From: Propionibacteriaceae bacterium | Lineage (GTDB): Bacteria > Actinomycetota > Actinomycetes > Propionibacteriales > Propionibacteriaceae | Assembly: GCA_027492675.1 (NCBI GenBank) | Contig: JAPUEI010000050.1 | Coordinates: forward strand, 1 to 64,000 | DNA: 64,000 nucleotides | Direction of reading: 5' to 3' | Part shown: piece after piece, positions 7,216 through 18,919 of the stretch | Position numbering within the stretch: position 1 is the stretch's first letter | Layout: each line of letters opens with the position of its first letter | Position numbers and translations under genes: made by a program | The notes under the pieces: model-generated | Told to the model about the DNA's origin: nothing | The model's database searches: none | The model's input: only the letters and a program-made list of their open reading frames with translations

Positions 7216-9720
7216 TCAGCGCCAGGCGTACGTCACCTGGTCGACGTGGAGCACCGACGGGCTGGTGACCGTGATCTCCACGCGCTCGCCGGCGGCCAGA
7301 TCGAGGTAGTTGTCGCTGAACGTGGCCTCCTCGTCGGGGATGAGGACGTGGAAGAAGAAGGTGTACGCGGTCGCCTCGGCCACCACGCGCAGCTCGTGCT
7401 CGTCGATGGCGGTCACCTCGACGATCGGCCCGACCACCGGACGTACCAGATCCTTCACCGACGCGAAGAACATCCGGTTCGCGGGGAAGGACGCCGACGG
7501 CGACCGTACGGCGAGGTAGCGGTCCGGCCTCGGTTCCGCCGTCTCCGGGGGACATGTCCACACGACCGCGCTGCCGTTCGCCGGTACGGAGACGTCGACG
7601 GTCTCCTCCCAGATCGTGCCGCTCGCGAAATCGCCGTAGCGGACGACGACCTGCTCGGCGACTGCGGTGAGGCGGTCGTTCGTCACCCAGAGCTCGACGC
7701 CGTCGGCGGTGGTGCGGAAGGAGGCCAGCACCGGCGCGTACACCCTGGTCGTGTAGTAGTAGCCCGCCTTGCCGAAGCCGTTCGAGTCCATGATCGCCCA
7801 GCTCAGCACCGGCCAGCAGTCGTTGAGCTGCCAGATGAGCGTGCCGGAGCAATGCGGCTTGCGGCGGCGGAAGTGCTCGATGCCGTGCTTGAGGCCCTCG
7901 GCCTGGGCGATCATGCTGAAGTCGATGTACTCCTCGAGGTCGGCGGGCAGACCCGTCGACGTCATCATCAGCAGGTCGCCCTTGTTCTTGGGGTTGTCCT
8001 TGTTGTGGTGGTCCATCGACGGACTGTGGTGGAAGAGCTGGGTCTCTGGGATGACCCGCGCCAGCGTCTCGCGCACCGGCGACGCGTGCATGCCGAACTC
8101 GCTGATGAACCGGCCCAGGTCCTCGGAGTACCGCTCGAACCTCACCTGCTCGGCCGTCGGTCCCTTGGTGAAGATCTCGGCGAGATCCGCGTCCTCGCTG
8201 ATGCCGTGCCAGACCGTCCAGTCGTGGACGTCGCCGACCGCCTGGTCGTTGGGGTGGCGGCCGCCGTACGGGCTGCCCGGCCAGTACGGCGTCTGCCCGT
8301 CCTCAGCGCGTACGACCTCGGGCAGGAGAGTCTCGTAGAACAGCTCGCCCGGGAGGCGCGTGATGCTCGGGTCGGCCATCCGGGCGAACACGCCGACCAT
8401 CTGGCACTCGTTGTTGCCGACCCACGCGGCCAGGCTCGGGCGGTTGCGCAGGCGGCGTACCTGGTAGACGACCTCCTTGCGGACCTCCTCGACGAAGGCC
8501 GGGTCGTCGTCCGGGTACGGGGCGTCGCTGAACATGAAGTCGTGCCAGACCAGCACGCCGGCGCGGTCACAGAGGTCGAAGAAGACCTCGCTCTCGTAGA
8601 TCCCCCCGCCCCAGACGCGCAGCATGTTCATGTTCGCGGCCGTGGTGGCGTCGATCCAGCGGGCGTAGCGGCTGTCCGGGATCGCGCCCACGAACGAGTC
8701 CGCCGGGATCCAGTTGCCGCCCTTGGCGAAGATCGGCACGCCGTTGAGGACGAACCGGAAGAACAACGTGCCGGGCTCGTCCGGGTCGGGCGACTGATCG
8801 AGTTCCAGCGTGCGGAGGCCGACCTGGCGCCGATCGTGGTCCAGCTCGACGTCGCCGACACACAACGAGACGTCGAGCGTGTACAGGTAGGGCTCGCCGA
8901 GGTCATGGGTCCACCACGCGTGGGGGTCGTCGAGATCCAGAGCGATCTGTACGGAGGGGGCGCCGGGCTCGATGGACGCCGCCTGACGTACGACGATCTG
9001 GTGGTTCGCGTCCCGGAGCATGACCTCGGCTGTGAGCTCGGCATCGGTGGCGAACCGGTCGACCTCGACGCTGACCGTCACGTGGGCGTGGTCGGCGGTG
9101 AGGGTCTCGGTGACGAGGTGGACGCCCTCGATCGCGGCCTGGCGATGGCGGCGGACCCCGACCCGCCGCCAGATGCCGATGGTCGGTAGGCGTGGGCCCC
9201 AGTCCCACCCGTACCCGTACTGCGCCTTCCTCATCAGCGCCTTCTCGGGCACCTCGCCGAATGGCATGCCGAGGCTCGGGACGGTCTTCCCGGCGACCGC
9301 GACCAGTGGCGGGTGGAAGCGGACGGCGACGGTGTTGTCGTCCGCGACGGCGCTGGTGATGTCGAAGACGTGCTCGCGGAACATGTTCTCCGTACGGCCC
9401 AGCTCGACACCGTTGAGCCACACCGTCGCGTACGTGTCGAGCCCCTCGAACACCAGCTGCAGCCGCTCGTCGGAGGCGAGGGCGCCGGGGCCGGTGAAGG
9501 TGGTGCGGTACCACCACTCGCGATCCTCGACCCAGGCGCAGTCGAGCTCGTTCGTGTCGTAGTACGGGTCCTCGATGCGGCCGGCCGCGATCAGCGCGGT
9601 ATGTACGTCACCGGGGACCGGCACGTCGATCCAGTCCTCGGTGCTCAACGCGGGGTCGTACGCGTGGTTGGCGACCCCCTCGCCGAGGTCGAAGTCCTTG
9701 AGCTTCCACAGATCGAGCAT
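7216..9720 (-). CDS. Beta-mannosidase, glycoside hydrolase family 2
   Basis: 834 residues with the usual GH2 order: N-terminal jelly-roll sugar-binding domain (WIDVPVPGDVH, WWYRTTF, LVFEGLDTYATVWLNG), immunoglobulin-like domain, TIM barrel and C-terminal beta domains. The acid/base Glu is in AAWVGNNEC (about residue 437) and the nucleophile Glu in ISEFGMHASP (about 540); WGGGIYE and HDFMFSDAPYP are typical of family 2 beta-mannosidases, which release mannose from beta-mannosides. No signal peptide is seen, so it probably acts on imported oligosaccharides. Start ATG 9720 is preferred over 9741 because GAAGGA lies just upstream. No sugar transporter or LacI regulator is adjacent, so its inducer is unclear. 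Confidence 0.93.
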   Translation of the reverse strand: MLDLWKLKDFDLGEGVANHAYDPALSTEDWIDVPVPGDVHTALIAAGRIEDPYYDTNELDCAWVEDREWWYRTTFTGPGALASDERLQLVFEGLDTYATVWLNGVELGRTENMFREHVFDITSAVADDNTVAVRFHPPLVAVAGKTVPSLGMPFGEVPEKALMRKAQYGYGWDWGPRLPTIGIWRRVGVRRHRQAAIEGVHLVTETLTADHAHVTVSVEVDRFATDAELTAEVMLRDANHQIVVRQAASIEPGAPSVQIALDLDDPHAWWTHDLGEPYLYTLDVSLCVGDVELDHDRRQVGLRTLELDQSPDPDEPGTLFFRFVLNGVPIFAKGGNWIPADSFVGAIPDSRYARWIDATTAANMNMLRVWGGGIYESEVFFDLCDRAGVLVWHDFMFSDAPYPDDDPAFVEEVRKEVVYQVRRLRNRPSLAAWVGNNECQMVGVFARMADPSITRLPGELFYETLLPEVVRAEDGQTPYWPGSPYGGRHPNDQAVGDVHDWTVWHGISEDADLAEIFTKGPTAEQVRFERYSEDLGRFISEFGMHASPVRETLARVIPETQLFHHSPSMDHHNKDNPKNKGDLLMMTSTGLPADLEEYIDFSMIAQAEGLKHGIEHFRRRKPHCSGTLIWQLNDCWPVLSWAIMDSNGFGKAGYYYTTRVYAPVLASFRTTADGVELWVTNDRLTAVAEQVVVRYGDFASGTIWEETVDVSVPANGSAVVWTCPPETAEPRPDRYLAVRSPSASFPANRMFFASVKDLVRPVVGPIVEVTAIDEHELRVVAEATAYTFFFHVLIPDEEATFSDNYLDLAAGERVEITVTSPSVLHVDQVTYAWR

Positions 9721-9822
9721 GATCGGGATCCTTCGCGGCATCGGGAGGGAGGCCTTGGGAAAGGCCTTGCCGAGACGCTACCACCGGGGTCCGCGGCGCC
9801 CCAGGAGCGGATCGGGAGCCTC

Positions 9823-9985
9823 GATCGGAGTTGTTGTCGCTATGAGAAGAGTCGTTCGCTCCTGGCTCGGCCGGATCGGACTTGTGGTCGTTGTGAGATC
9901 CGACAGGCTCCTGAGAACGACCACAACTCCGATCCGAACCCGGCGCCCCTCCATCGGCCTCGTCATTCCGACCACAAGTCCGATC
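9823..9985. repeat. Tetrad repeat, family B (GATCGGASTTGTKGTCG), locus 1
   Basis: Four 17-bp units: forward at 9823 and 9874, reverse complement at 9918 and 9969. Start-to-start distances are 51, 44 and 51 bp. The locus at 21342-21504 has the same unit and exactly the same 51-44-51 spacing, although the DNA between the units is unrelated. It lies in the 611-bp gap between the divergent beta-mannosidase and mutA genes. Confidence 0.93.
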
Positions 9986-10128
9986 GAGAGTCCCCCGGTT
10001 CAAGACCCCACCCGTGTCCAGGGCGGCTGAGAGTGCAGTTCGTGTCACGCCACGCCGCACCGACCGCGCGTGTCGTGCACTATCTGGCGCAGGAGGGGAG
10101 AGCGGACCGTGGGGCGGGCAGAGTTCGA

Positions 10129-10168
10129 GACGGGCCAGGCGGGTGATCGTGACGGGCCAGGCGGGTGA
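10129..10168 (+). repeat. 18-bp direct repeat, 22-bp period, upstream of mutA
   Basis: GACGGGCCAGGCGGGTGA occurs at 10129 and 10151 without mismatch. It lies 160-200 bp upstream of mutA in the otherwise gene-free stretch 9721-10331. The 22-bp period equals that of the family D repeats although the sequence differs. Possible activator sites for the mutAB-meaB operon. I see no cobalamin riboswitch in this leader. Confidence 0.6.
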
Positions 10169-10331
10169 GGGGAGATCAGGTGGGGGGATCGGGTGAAGGG
10201 GAGGAAGGGTACGGGAGGCGGCTGGTACCCCGTCAAGACCCCCTGGTTCTTCCGAGGACCCCGCCCGATAGGCTGACGCCGATGGCTGGTGCGCGGACCG
10301 CCGCCCCGGCCCGACACAGCAGGAGCAGCCG

Positions 10332-12175
10332 ATGAGCGACACCACCGTCTTGGCCGGCGACTTCGCGACACCCACGCAGGAACAGTGGGAGACCGAAGTC
10401 CTCAAGGTTCTGAACCGCCGCCGACCCCCGGGCACCGAACTCACCATTGATCAGGCGATGAAGCGCCTGACGACCACGACCGTCGACGGGCTGACGATCC
10501 AGCCCCTCTACACCGCCACGGACGGCCCCGCGCTGGGTGTGCCCGGCGCCAGCCCGTACACGCGTGGCGCCGAGGTACGGACGGGCGAGGCTCTCGCCTG
10601 GGACGTCCGCCAGCTCCACGAGGACCCCGACGCCGCGGCCACCAACGCCGCCGTGCTCGAGGACCTCCGCGTCGGCGGCACCTCGGTGTGGCTGCGCGTC
10701 GGCGCCGGCGGCATCGCCCCGGCCGACGTCTCCGCCGCCCTCGCCGGTGTCGTCGCGAACCTCGCGCCGATCGCCGTCAGCTCGACCTCCGACCAGGCCG
10801 CCGCGGCCGACGCCCTGCTCGCCTTCTGGGGCGACGCGACCGACGTCGCCGGCAACCTCGGCATCGACCCGCTCGGCGCCGCCGCCCTCAACGGCACGGC
10901 GCCCGACCTGGGCCAGCTCGCCGCGTACGTCGCCAAGGCCGCGCACCTGCCGCACGTGGCGCCGATCACGGTCGACGCCCGCGTGTACGACGATGCCGGC
11001 GCCGGTGATGTCGATCAGTTGGCGTACGCGATCGCGACCGGCATCGAGTACGTACGCACGCTGGTCGCCGCAGGCGTCAGCGCCGCGGACGCCATCGCCG
11101 CCATCGAGTTCCGGGTCACCGCGAACGCCGATCAGTTCCTCGTCATCGCGCGGTTGCGCGCGCTGCGCCGCCTCTGGGCGCGCGTGGGCGAGGTGCTCGG
11201 AGTCGACGCCAAGGCCACCCAGCACGCCGTCACCTCGTGGCGCATGATCACCCGCGACGACCCGTGGGTGAACCTGCTGCGCGGCACGATCGCCACCTTC
11301 GCCGCCGCCGTCGGTGGCGTCGAGTCGATCACCACGCTGCCGTTCGACGCGGCCCAGGGCCTGCCGAACACACTCTCGCGCCGCATGGCCCGCAACACGC
11401 AGCTCATCGCCGCCGAGGAGTCGAACCTCGGTCGGGTCGAGGACCCAGCCGGCGGTTCCTGGTACGTCGAGTCGCTGACCAACGACGTCGCCGCTGCCGC
11501 GTGGAAGCGCGTGCAGGAGCTCGAGGCCGCTGGCGGTATGGCCGCAGCGCTCGCCGCGGGCACGATCGCGAACCAGATCGGGACGACCGTCTCCGAGCGC
11601 CACAAGCGCCTCGCGACGCGCAAGCAGCCGATCACCGGTGTGAGCATGTTCCCGCCGGAGGCCGAGACGCCGATCGAGAACCTCAAGGTGCGGGCCGCAC
11701 AGCCCGTACCCGCTGGTCTTCGTCCGCTGCGCGACTCCGAGGTCTTCGAGGGGCTGCGCGACCGGGTGTCCGGCCAGACCAAGGCCACGGGCACCCAGCC
11801 CGGCGTCTTCCTCGCCTGCCTCGGCGCCCGCCGCGACTTCGGCCCCCGCGAGCAGTTCACGTCGAACGTGCTGCTGGTCGCCGGGCTCGCCCACCCGTCC
11901 AGCGAGGGCGGTACGGCTGACGAGATCGTCGCCTCCGTCAAGGCTGCAGGCACCAACACGGTGATCCTCTGCTCGAGCGGCAAGGTGTACGCCGCCCAGG
12001 CGATCGAGGTCGCCTCCGCGCTCAAGGCTGCGGGCATCGCCCACGTCTGGATCGCCGGCAAGAAGTCGGAGGCCGGCTCGGACGAGACGGACTCCGTGAT
12101 CGATGGCGAGGTCTTCGACGGCATGGATGTCGTCGGCTTCCTCTCCGACACGCTCGACCGACTGGGGGTTGCGAA

Positions 12176-12179
<4 letters not shown>
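10332..12179 (+). CDS. mutA: Methylmalonyl-CoA mutase small (beta) subunit
   Basis: 615 residues, the usual length. Begins [20 protein letters not shown] and continues with [33 protein letters not shown] and [27 protein letters not shown], all characteristic of the non-catalytic mutase subunit. A degenerate cobalamin-like domain closes the protein (about 480-615, [18 protein letters not shown]) without the His that ligates cobalt, as in other actinobacterial MutA. It pairs with MutB to interconvert succinyl-CoA and methylmalonyl-CoA in propionate, odd-chain fatty acid and valine metabolism. Its stop overlaps the mutB GTG start. First gene of mutA-mutB-meaB. Confidence 0.96.
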
Positions 12180-14322
<2,143 letters not shown>

Positions 14323-14323
<1 letters not shown>

Positions 14324-15318
14324 TGGCTGACCTGGACCGGCTCGTCCAGGGCGTGCTCGCGGGCAACCGGCGGCTGCTGGCGCGCGCGATCACGCTCATC
14401 GAGTCGAGCCGTCCCGACGACCATGCGCAGTCGCGGGAGCTGCTGCGCGCGATCCGTTCGCACACCGGCGGTGCCGTACGTGTCGGCATCACCGGCGTGC
14501 CCGGCGCGGGCAAGTCGACGCTCATCGACGCGCTCGGTGTCCGGCTGATCGAGGCCGGGCACAAGGTCGCGGTGCTGGCCGTGGATCCGTCGAGTACGAG
14601 GACGGGCGGGTCGATCCTCGGCGACCGCACCCGGATGGCGGAGCTCGCCGTGAGCGACAACGCCTTCATCCGGCCCTCGCCGAGCGGTGGCCACCTCGGT
14701 GGTGTCGCGCGGGCCACGCGGGAGTCGATGCTGCTGGTCGAGGCGGCGGGGTACGACGTGGTGATCGTCGAGACCGTCGGCGTCGGGCAGTCCGAGGTTG
14801 CGGTCGCGGGCATGGTCGACACGTTCCTGCTGGTCACGCTGGCCAGGGCCGGTGACCAGCTGCAGGGCATCAAGCGGGGCATCCTCGAGATGAGCGACGT
14901 CATCACGGTCAACAAGGCCGACGGCGATGGGCTCGGCCCCGCACGGGTCGCGGCGCGTGACCTGTCGACGGCGATGAAGCTGATCTCGTCCGACCCTCAT
15001 GCCCGGCGCCCACCCGTACTCACGTCCAGCTCGTACACCGGCGATGGTCTCGACGAGTTGTGGCAGGCGGTGCTCGCGCATCGCGACTACGTGGCCGAGC
15101 ACGGCGGCCTCGAGGCGCGTCGCAACGCCCAGCAGCTCGAGTGGCTGTGGGCGCTCGTGGCCGGCGAGCTGGAGGACGGGCTGCGTCGCTCGCCGTCTGT
15201 ACGGGCGATGCGCAAGGAGCTGGAGGCCAAGGTCGGCTCCGGTGACCTCTCGGCACTCGAGGCGAGCTCGGAGATCCTCCACGCGTTCGCGGCGGACTCC
15301 GGCGACCTGTTCGGCTGA
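14323..15318 (+). CDS. meaB: Methylmalonyl-CoA mutase-associated GTPase MeaB
   Basis: 331 residues of the G3E P-loop GTPase family. Walker [13 protein letters not shown] (about 58-69), the base-containing [18 protein letters not shown] switch region, Walker [10 protein letters not shown] and the NKADGDG specificity motif are all present. MeaB protects the mutase and gates loading of intact adenosylcobalamin. The start is GTG 14323 ([10 protein letters not shown]), sharing one base with the mutB stop; the reading frame continues further upstream but only as an antisense-free shadow of mutB. The C-terminal helices ([18 protein letters not shown]) match the dimerisation arm of the family. Confidence 0.95.
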
Positions 15319-15392
15319 TCGTTCTCTACGTCAGGACAGCCAGGCGTGCCGTCGTCGTGCCCGTGGGCGTACTAGTTCCCGTGGTCGGGGTA

Positions 15393-15690
15393 CTCCACCG
15401 CGCACCCCATCTGTCGATGCCACACCTCTAGTGCGACGTCGCACCCTACCGGTGGGGTGTGGCGTCGTAGGTGGGGTGTGGGGTGCGCCGCGGGGGTGGT
15501 GTGGGCTCGGGGGCGGTGTTGCGTTGTGCTCGGGGCCAGTGTTGTGCCCGTGGTCGGGGTGTGGGTCGTGACGCTCCACCGCGCACCCCATCTGTCGATG
15601 CCACACCTCTAGTGCGACGTCGCACCCTACCGGTGGGGTGTGGCGTCGTAGGTGGGGTGTGGGGTGTGCCGCGGGGGTGGTGGGGCGTGT
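15393..15690. repeat. Duplicated tetrad repeat, family C (GGTGTGGCGTC), locus 1
   Basis: A block is present twice, 181 bp apart (from 15393 and from 15574), nearly identical for about 100 bp and flanked in both cases by CCCGTGGTCGGGGT. Inside the first copy the units are GATGCCACACC at 15416, GACGTCGCACC at 15435, then inverted GGTGTGGCGTC at 15456 and GGTGTGGGGTG at 15475: steps 19, 21, 19. The palindrome GTGCGACGTCGCAC (15431-15444) includes the second unit. The remaining bases of the 503-bp gap between meaB and the 15822 gene hold no gene I can support. Confidence 0.85.
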
Positions 15691-15821
15691 GCTCGCAGGC
15701 GGTGTTGTCGGCGCGCCTCCACCCCCCGACTGGCAAGGGCCCAAGGGTTGGCAACCGGTGGCCGACGGGTACGGGACCGGGGCAGGGTGGTCACGTACCC
15801 GATCCTCGAGGAGCTCTACCC

Positions 15822-16670
15822 ATGGCAAGCGTTGGTGTGCAGATGATGATGGTCCGCGAGCAGGTGGCGGCCGACGGCCTGCTGCCGGTGCTCGAACGGA
15901 TCGCGGCGTTGGGCTACACGTCCGTGGAGATGTCGCAGATCCCGGTCGACGAGGCGAACGTCACTGCATTGGCCACCGCCCGTACAGACCTCGGGATCTC
16001 GACCGCTGCCCTGTCGGTGGCGCTGCAGAAGTCGATCGTGGCTACGGCTGATGCGCTGGACACCGACTTCGACAAGGTGGTCGACGACTGTCGGCGCCTG
16101 GACTGTACGTACCTGCGCATCGGCATGATGCCGTTCACGGCGATGGTCTCGCGGGCGGCTGTGGAGGAGTTCGCGCGGCAGTGTGAGGACGCGTCGCAGC
16201 GGCTGCTGGGTGAGGGGATCCAGCTGGCGTACCACAACCACCACGTCGACTACTCGCGCTTCGACGGGGAGACGCTGTTCGACATCGTGCGGCGGGTGGC
16301 GCCGAGCCTGCACTTCGAGATCGACGTGCACTGGGTGCAGCGCGGCGGCAAGAACCCGGTCGACGTGCTGCGCGACTACGCGGGCCAGGTCGAGCTCGTA
16401 CATCTCAAGGACTACCGCATCGGCGCCCTTCAGGCATCGACGCTCGACCTGCTGGCGGCGGGCGATCGCGCGGGCTTCTCGCGAGAGTTCGCCGGGCTCG
16501 TGCAGTTCGCCGAGGTCGGCGCGGGCACCCTGGACTTCGCGGGCATCATCCCGACCGCCATCGCCTCGGGCGCTCAGCACCTGCTCGTCGAGCAGGACGA
16601 GCTGTACGGACGGGACGTGTACGACTGCCTCGCCGACTCGATCGCCCACGTACGGTCGCTGGGGTACTGA
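15822..16670 (+). CDS. Sugar phosphate isomerase/epimerase, IolE-like AP-endonuclease fold
   Basis: 282 residues forming a single AP-endonuclease-2-type TIM barrel. Likely metal and substrate ligands: AYHNHHVDY (about 134-142), FEIDVHWVQRGG (about 162-173), VELVHLKDYR (about 190-199) and HLLVEQDELYG near the end. Such proteins are isomerases, epimerases or dehydratases (IolE, IolI, hydroxypyruvate isomerase) of sugar or inositol catabolism. Start ATG 15822 has GAGGAG nine bases upstream. No sugar operon surrounds it, and the inositol-type palindrome found near mmsA and iolB is not seen upstream, so membership of that regulon is not supported. Confidence 0.85.
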   Translation: MASVGVQMMMVREQVAADGLLPVLERIAALGYTSVEMSQIPVDEANVTALATARTDLGISTAALSVALQKSIVATADALDTDFDKVVDDCRRLDCTYLRIGMMPFTAMVSRAAVEEFARQCEDASQRLLGEGIQLAYHNHHVDYSRFDGETLFDIVRRVAPSLHFEIDVHWVQRGGKNPVDVLRDYAGQVELVHLKDYRIGALQASTLDLLAAGDRAGFSREFAGLVQFAEVGAGTLDFAGIIPTAIASGAQHLLVEQDELYGRDVYDCLADSIAHVRSLGY

Positions 16671-16740
16671 GGCCCCTCGTCGACTCGCGGGACCGACCCG
16701 GGCCGCCGTGTCCCGGAGCGCCACCCGCTCGTACAGCCAC

Positions 16741-17535
16741 CTACAGTCCGTACAGCTCCTCGAGCACCTGAGCCACGCCGTCGTCGGTGTTGGCCGGGGC
16801 GACGAAACGGGCGGTGGCGCGTACGGAGTCGTGGCCGTTCGCCATGGCGTACGACACTCCCGCCCAGCGCAGCATCTCCAGGTCGTTGGGCATGTCGCCG
16901 AACGCGACCACCTCGGCGGCCGGCACGCCCAGCTCCTCGCACACCGACCGCAGCCGCCACGCCTTGGTGACGCCCACGGCGCTGATCTCGACCAGCCCCG
17001 GCACCGACCAGGTCGGCGTCGCCCGGTCACCGACGACCTGCGCGACTCGCGTCCGCAGCTCCTCGGCGGGCATCGAGGAGTCCTTCACCAGCATCTTCGC
17101 GACCGGGCCCAGCCAGTCGCCGGTCAGGTCGTCCACGACGCTCGGGTCGGGGACCTCGTCCGAGACGTACAGCGCCGTACGGTGCAGGCCCGCCACGTAC
17201 TCGAGTCCCAGCCCGGCCTCGGGCAGCGCCACCCGCAGATCGGCCAGAATCTCAGCGCCCACGGCCGGCTCGATGCCCGTGATGTCCGAGACGCGCCCGG
17301 CGCCCACGTCGTACAGGATCGCCCCGTTCGACACGATCGCCAGGCTGTGGCGGCCGACGTGCGGCCAGATGTCGCCCATCCAGCGCAGGGGCCGCGCCGT
17401 GACGAACACGACGGGTACGCCGAGGGCGTCGACGGACCTCAGGACCGACGCCGTACGAACGCTCACCAGGCCGTCCGCACCCACGAGCGTGCCGTCGAGA
17501 TCGGTGGCGACCAGGCGGGGGAGCACGGGACTCAC
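16741..17535 (-). CDS. HAD superfamily Cof-type phosphatase
   Basis: 264 residues. Motif I ATDLDGTLV (about 8-16; nucleophile Asp 10 and acid/base Asp 12), motif II VFVTARP (Thr about 43), a C2-type cap, motif III Lys in GVTKAWRL and motif IV FGDMPNDLEML. Cof-type HADs are cytoplasmic phosphatases acting on sugar phosphates, nucleotides or FMN; the substrate is not predictable. The GTG start at 17535 overlaps the stop of the upstream MFS gene by 4 bp (GTGA). A longer open frame reaches to 18468 but only as a shadow of the transporter. Convergent with the IolE-like gene across a 70-bp gap. Confidence 0.88.
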   Translation of the reverse strand: MSPVLPRLVATDLDGTLVGADGLVSVRTASVLRSVDALGVPVVFVTARPLRWMGDIWPHVGRHSLAIVSNGAILYDVGAGRVSDITGIEPAVGAEILADLRVALPEAGLGLEYVAGLHRTALYVSDEVPDPSVVDDLTGDWLGPVAKMLVKDSSMPAEELRTRVAQVVGDRATPTWSVPGLVEISAVGVTKAWRLRSVCEELGVPAAEVVAFGDMPNDLEMLRWAGVSYAMANGHDSVRATARFVAPANTDDGVAQVLEELYGL

Positions 17536-18775
17536 GCTAGCGGCACCGACTCGACCTTCGCGGGTCGGACGGCGAGGACGGCGGCCGCGAGCATGACCAC
17601 CGTGACCGCGAGGACGATCACGAACGGCATCGACCAGCCGGCGACGTGCTGCCGGATGAAACCTGTGGCGACCGGCCCGAGCGCCGCCACCGAGTAGCCG
17701 ACGGTCTGCATCACGGTCGTCGTCCGGCGGTTCTCGTCGACGCTCCGCGACGCGCGGATGACCACCGACATCACGGCGGTGAAGAAGCCGGCCTGGGCGA
17801 TGCCCCCGAACACGACCCACAGGACCCACCACGACGGCGCGAGCAGCATCCCCGCCGGCATGATGATCCACGCCACCCCCAGCAGGATGATGATCCGTCG
17901 CGAGGGCCAGCGGATGGCCGCGAGGAAGGGCACCAGCACGGGCCCGGCGATGCCGGCGGCCTGGAACAGGCTCGCGCCCAGGCCAGCTCCCGACGGGCTC
18001 AGGTGCTCGAGGTCGGCGAGGGCCGACGGGAGCCAGGAGGTCATGACGTAGTAGGCGAAGGTGTGGCCCGCGAACGCCACGCTGACCAGGACGGTCAAGC
18101 GGGTACGAGCCCGGCTCGCGTGCCGCGGACCCGTGGCCACGGGAGCGCTGTGCTCGCCGTGACCTGCGCGTCGCCGGATCCAGCCGCGGGCTCCGGGCGC
18201 GCCCGGCGGGTACACCGCCACCCACGCCGCGAGGACGACCAGCCCGAGCAGCGCCCCGGTCGAGGCGGCGGTCCAGCGCCAGCCGACGACCAGCGCCACC
18301 GGTACGGCCAGAGCTGTCGTCGCCGTCACGGCGAGGTTGGTCGTCAGGGCGTACGCACCGGTCAGGAGCTCGGCGCGATGCTGGAACTGCCTGCCGATGA
18401 GCATCGGTACGGCGAGGTTGCCGATGGCGAGCGTGACGCCGAGCAGGACCGTGCCGGCGAAGACCCATCCCGTGCCACCTACCGACCGCAGAGCCGTGGC
18501 CACGATGATCCCGACCACGCAGTAGAGGGCGCCCACATTGATGCCCACGCGGGACAGCAGCCGCGACGCGACGGGGTCAGCAGCCCGAAGCACAGGACCG
18601 GGATGCTCGTCAGGAGCCCGGCCGTTGCCGCGTCGAGGCCGAGGTCCGCTCGGATCAGCCCCAGCATCGGCGGCACGACGGTGAGGGGCGCGCGAAGCAC
18701 GGTGGCGAACAGCAGCAGCGCAGCCACGGGGACAAGCCGCCAGGCCAGCGTCCGCGTCTCCGGCTCGGTCGACAT
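17532..18775 (-). pseudogene. CynX/NimT-type MFS transporter with a frameshift
   Basis: The N-terminal frame (from ATG 18775, with AAGGA just upstream) reads MSTEPETRTLAWRL, then VLRAPLTVVPPMLGLIRADL and PVLCFGLLTP, which is the start of a CynX/NimT-type major facilitator. The rest, from PVASRLLSRVGINVG to the stop at 17532, is in a different frame with about ten more membrane segments. The frames meet near 18572-18575 in the run ACCCCGTCG; one extra base would restore LTPVASRLL. This is either a true 1-bp deletion that inactivates the gene or a sequencing/assembly error. The remainder shows no decay, which favours a recent event or an error. The HAD gene is coupled downstream. Confidence 0.8.
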
Positions 18776-18919
18776 CGCCATCCTTGTCGGCGACGGTCGC
18801 GCCTCAGGTCACATTCTTCCAGGCGGGGTCCGTGCTTCGGAGAGCGGCCGCGCCATGTCGGCATCCGATATCGCCGCCCCGGAGCGGCGCACGCCGCCGG
18901 CACCTGGCAGGATGCCCCC

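Noticed and set aside
9986-10331. Cobalamin riboswitch before mutA
   Set aside because: No B12-box-like core or expected helices could be found; only direct repeats are visible.
15822-16670. Assignment as true iolE in the GntR regulon
   Set aside because: The family fits loosely, but no palindromic site like those at 46335 and 52085 is upstream and no iol gene is adjacent.
16741-18468. HAD phosphatase extended upstream to 575 codons
   Set aside because: The upstream part is a shadow of the MFS gene; GTG 17535 overlaps the transporter stop and gives the family length.
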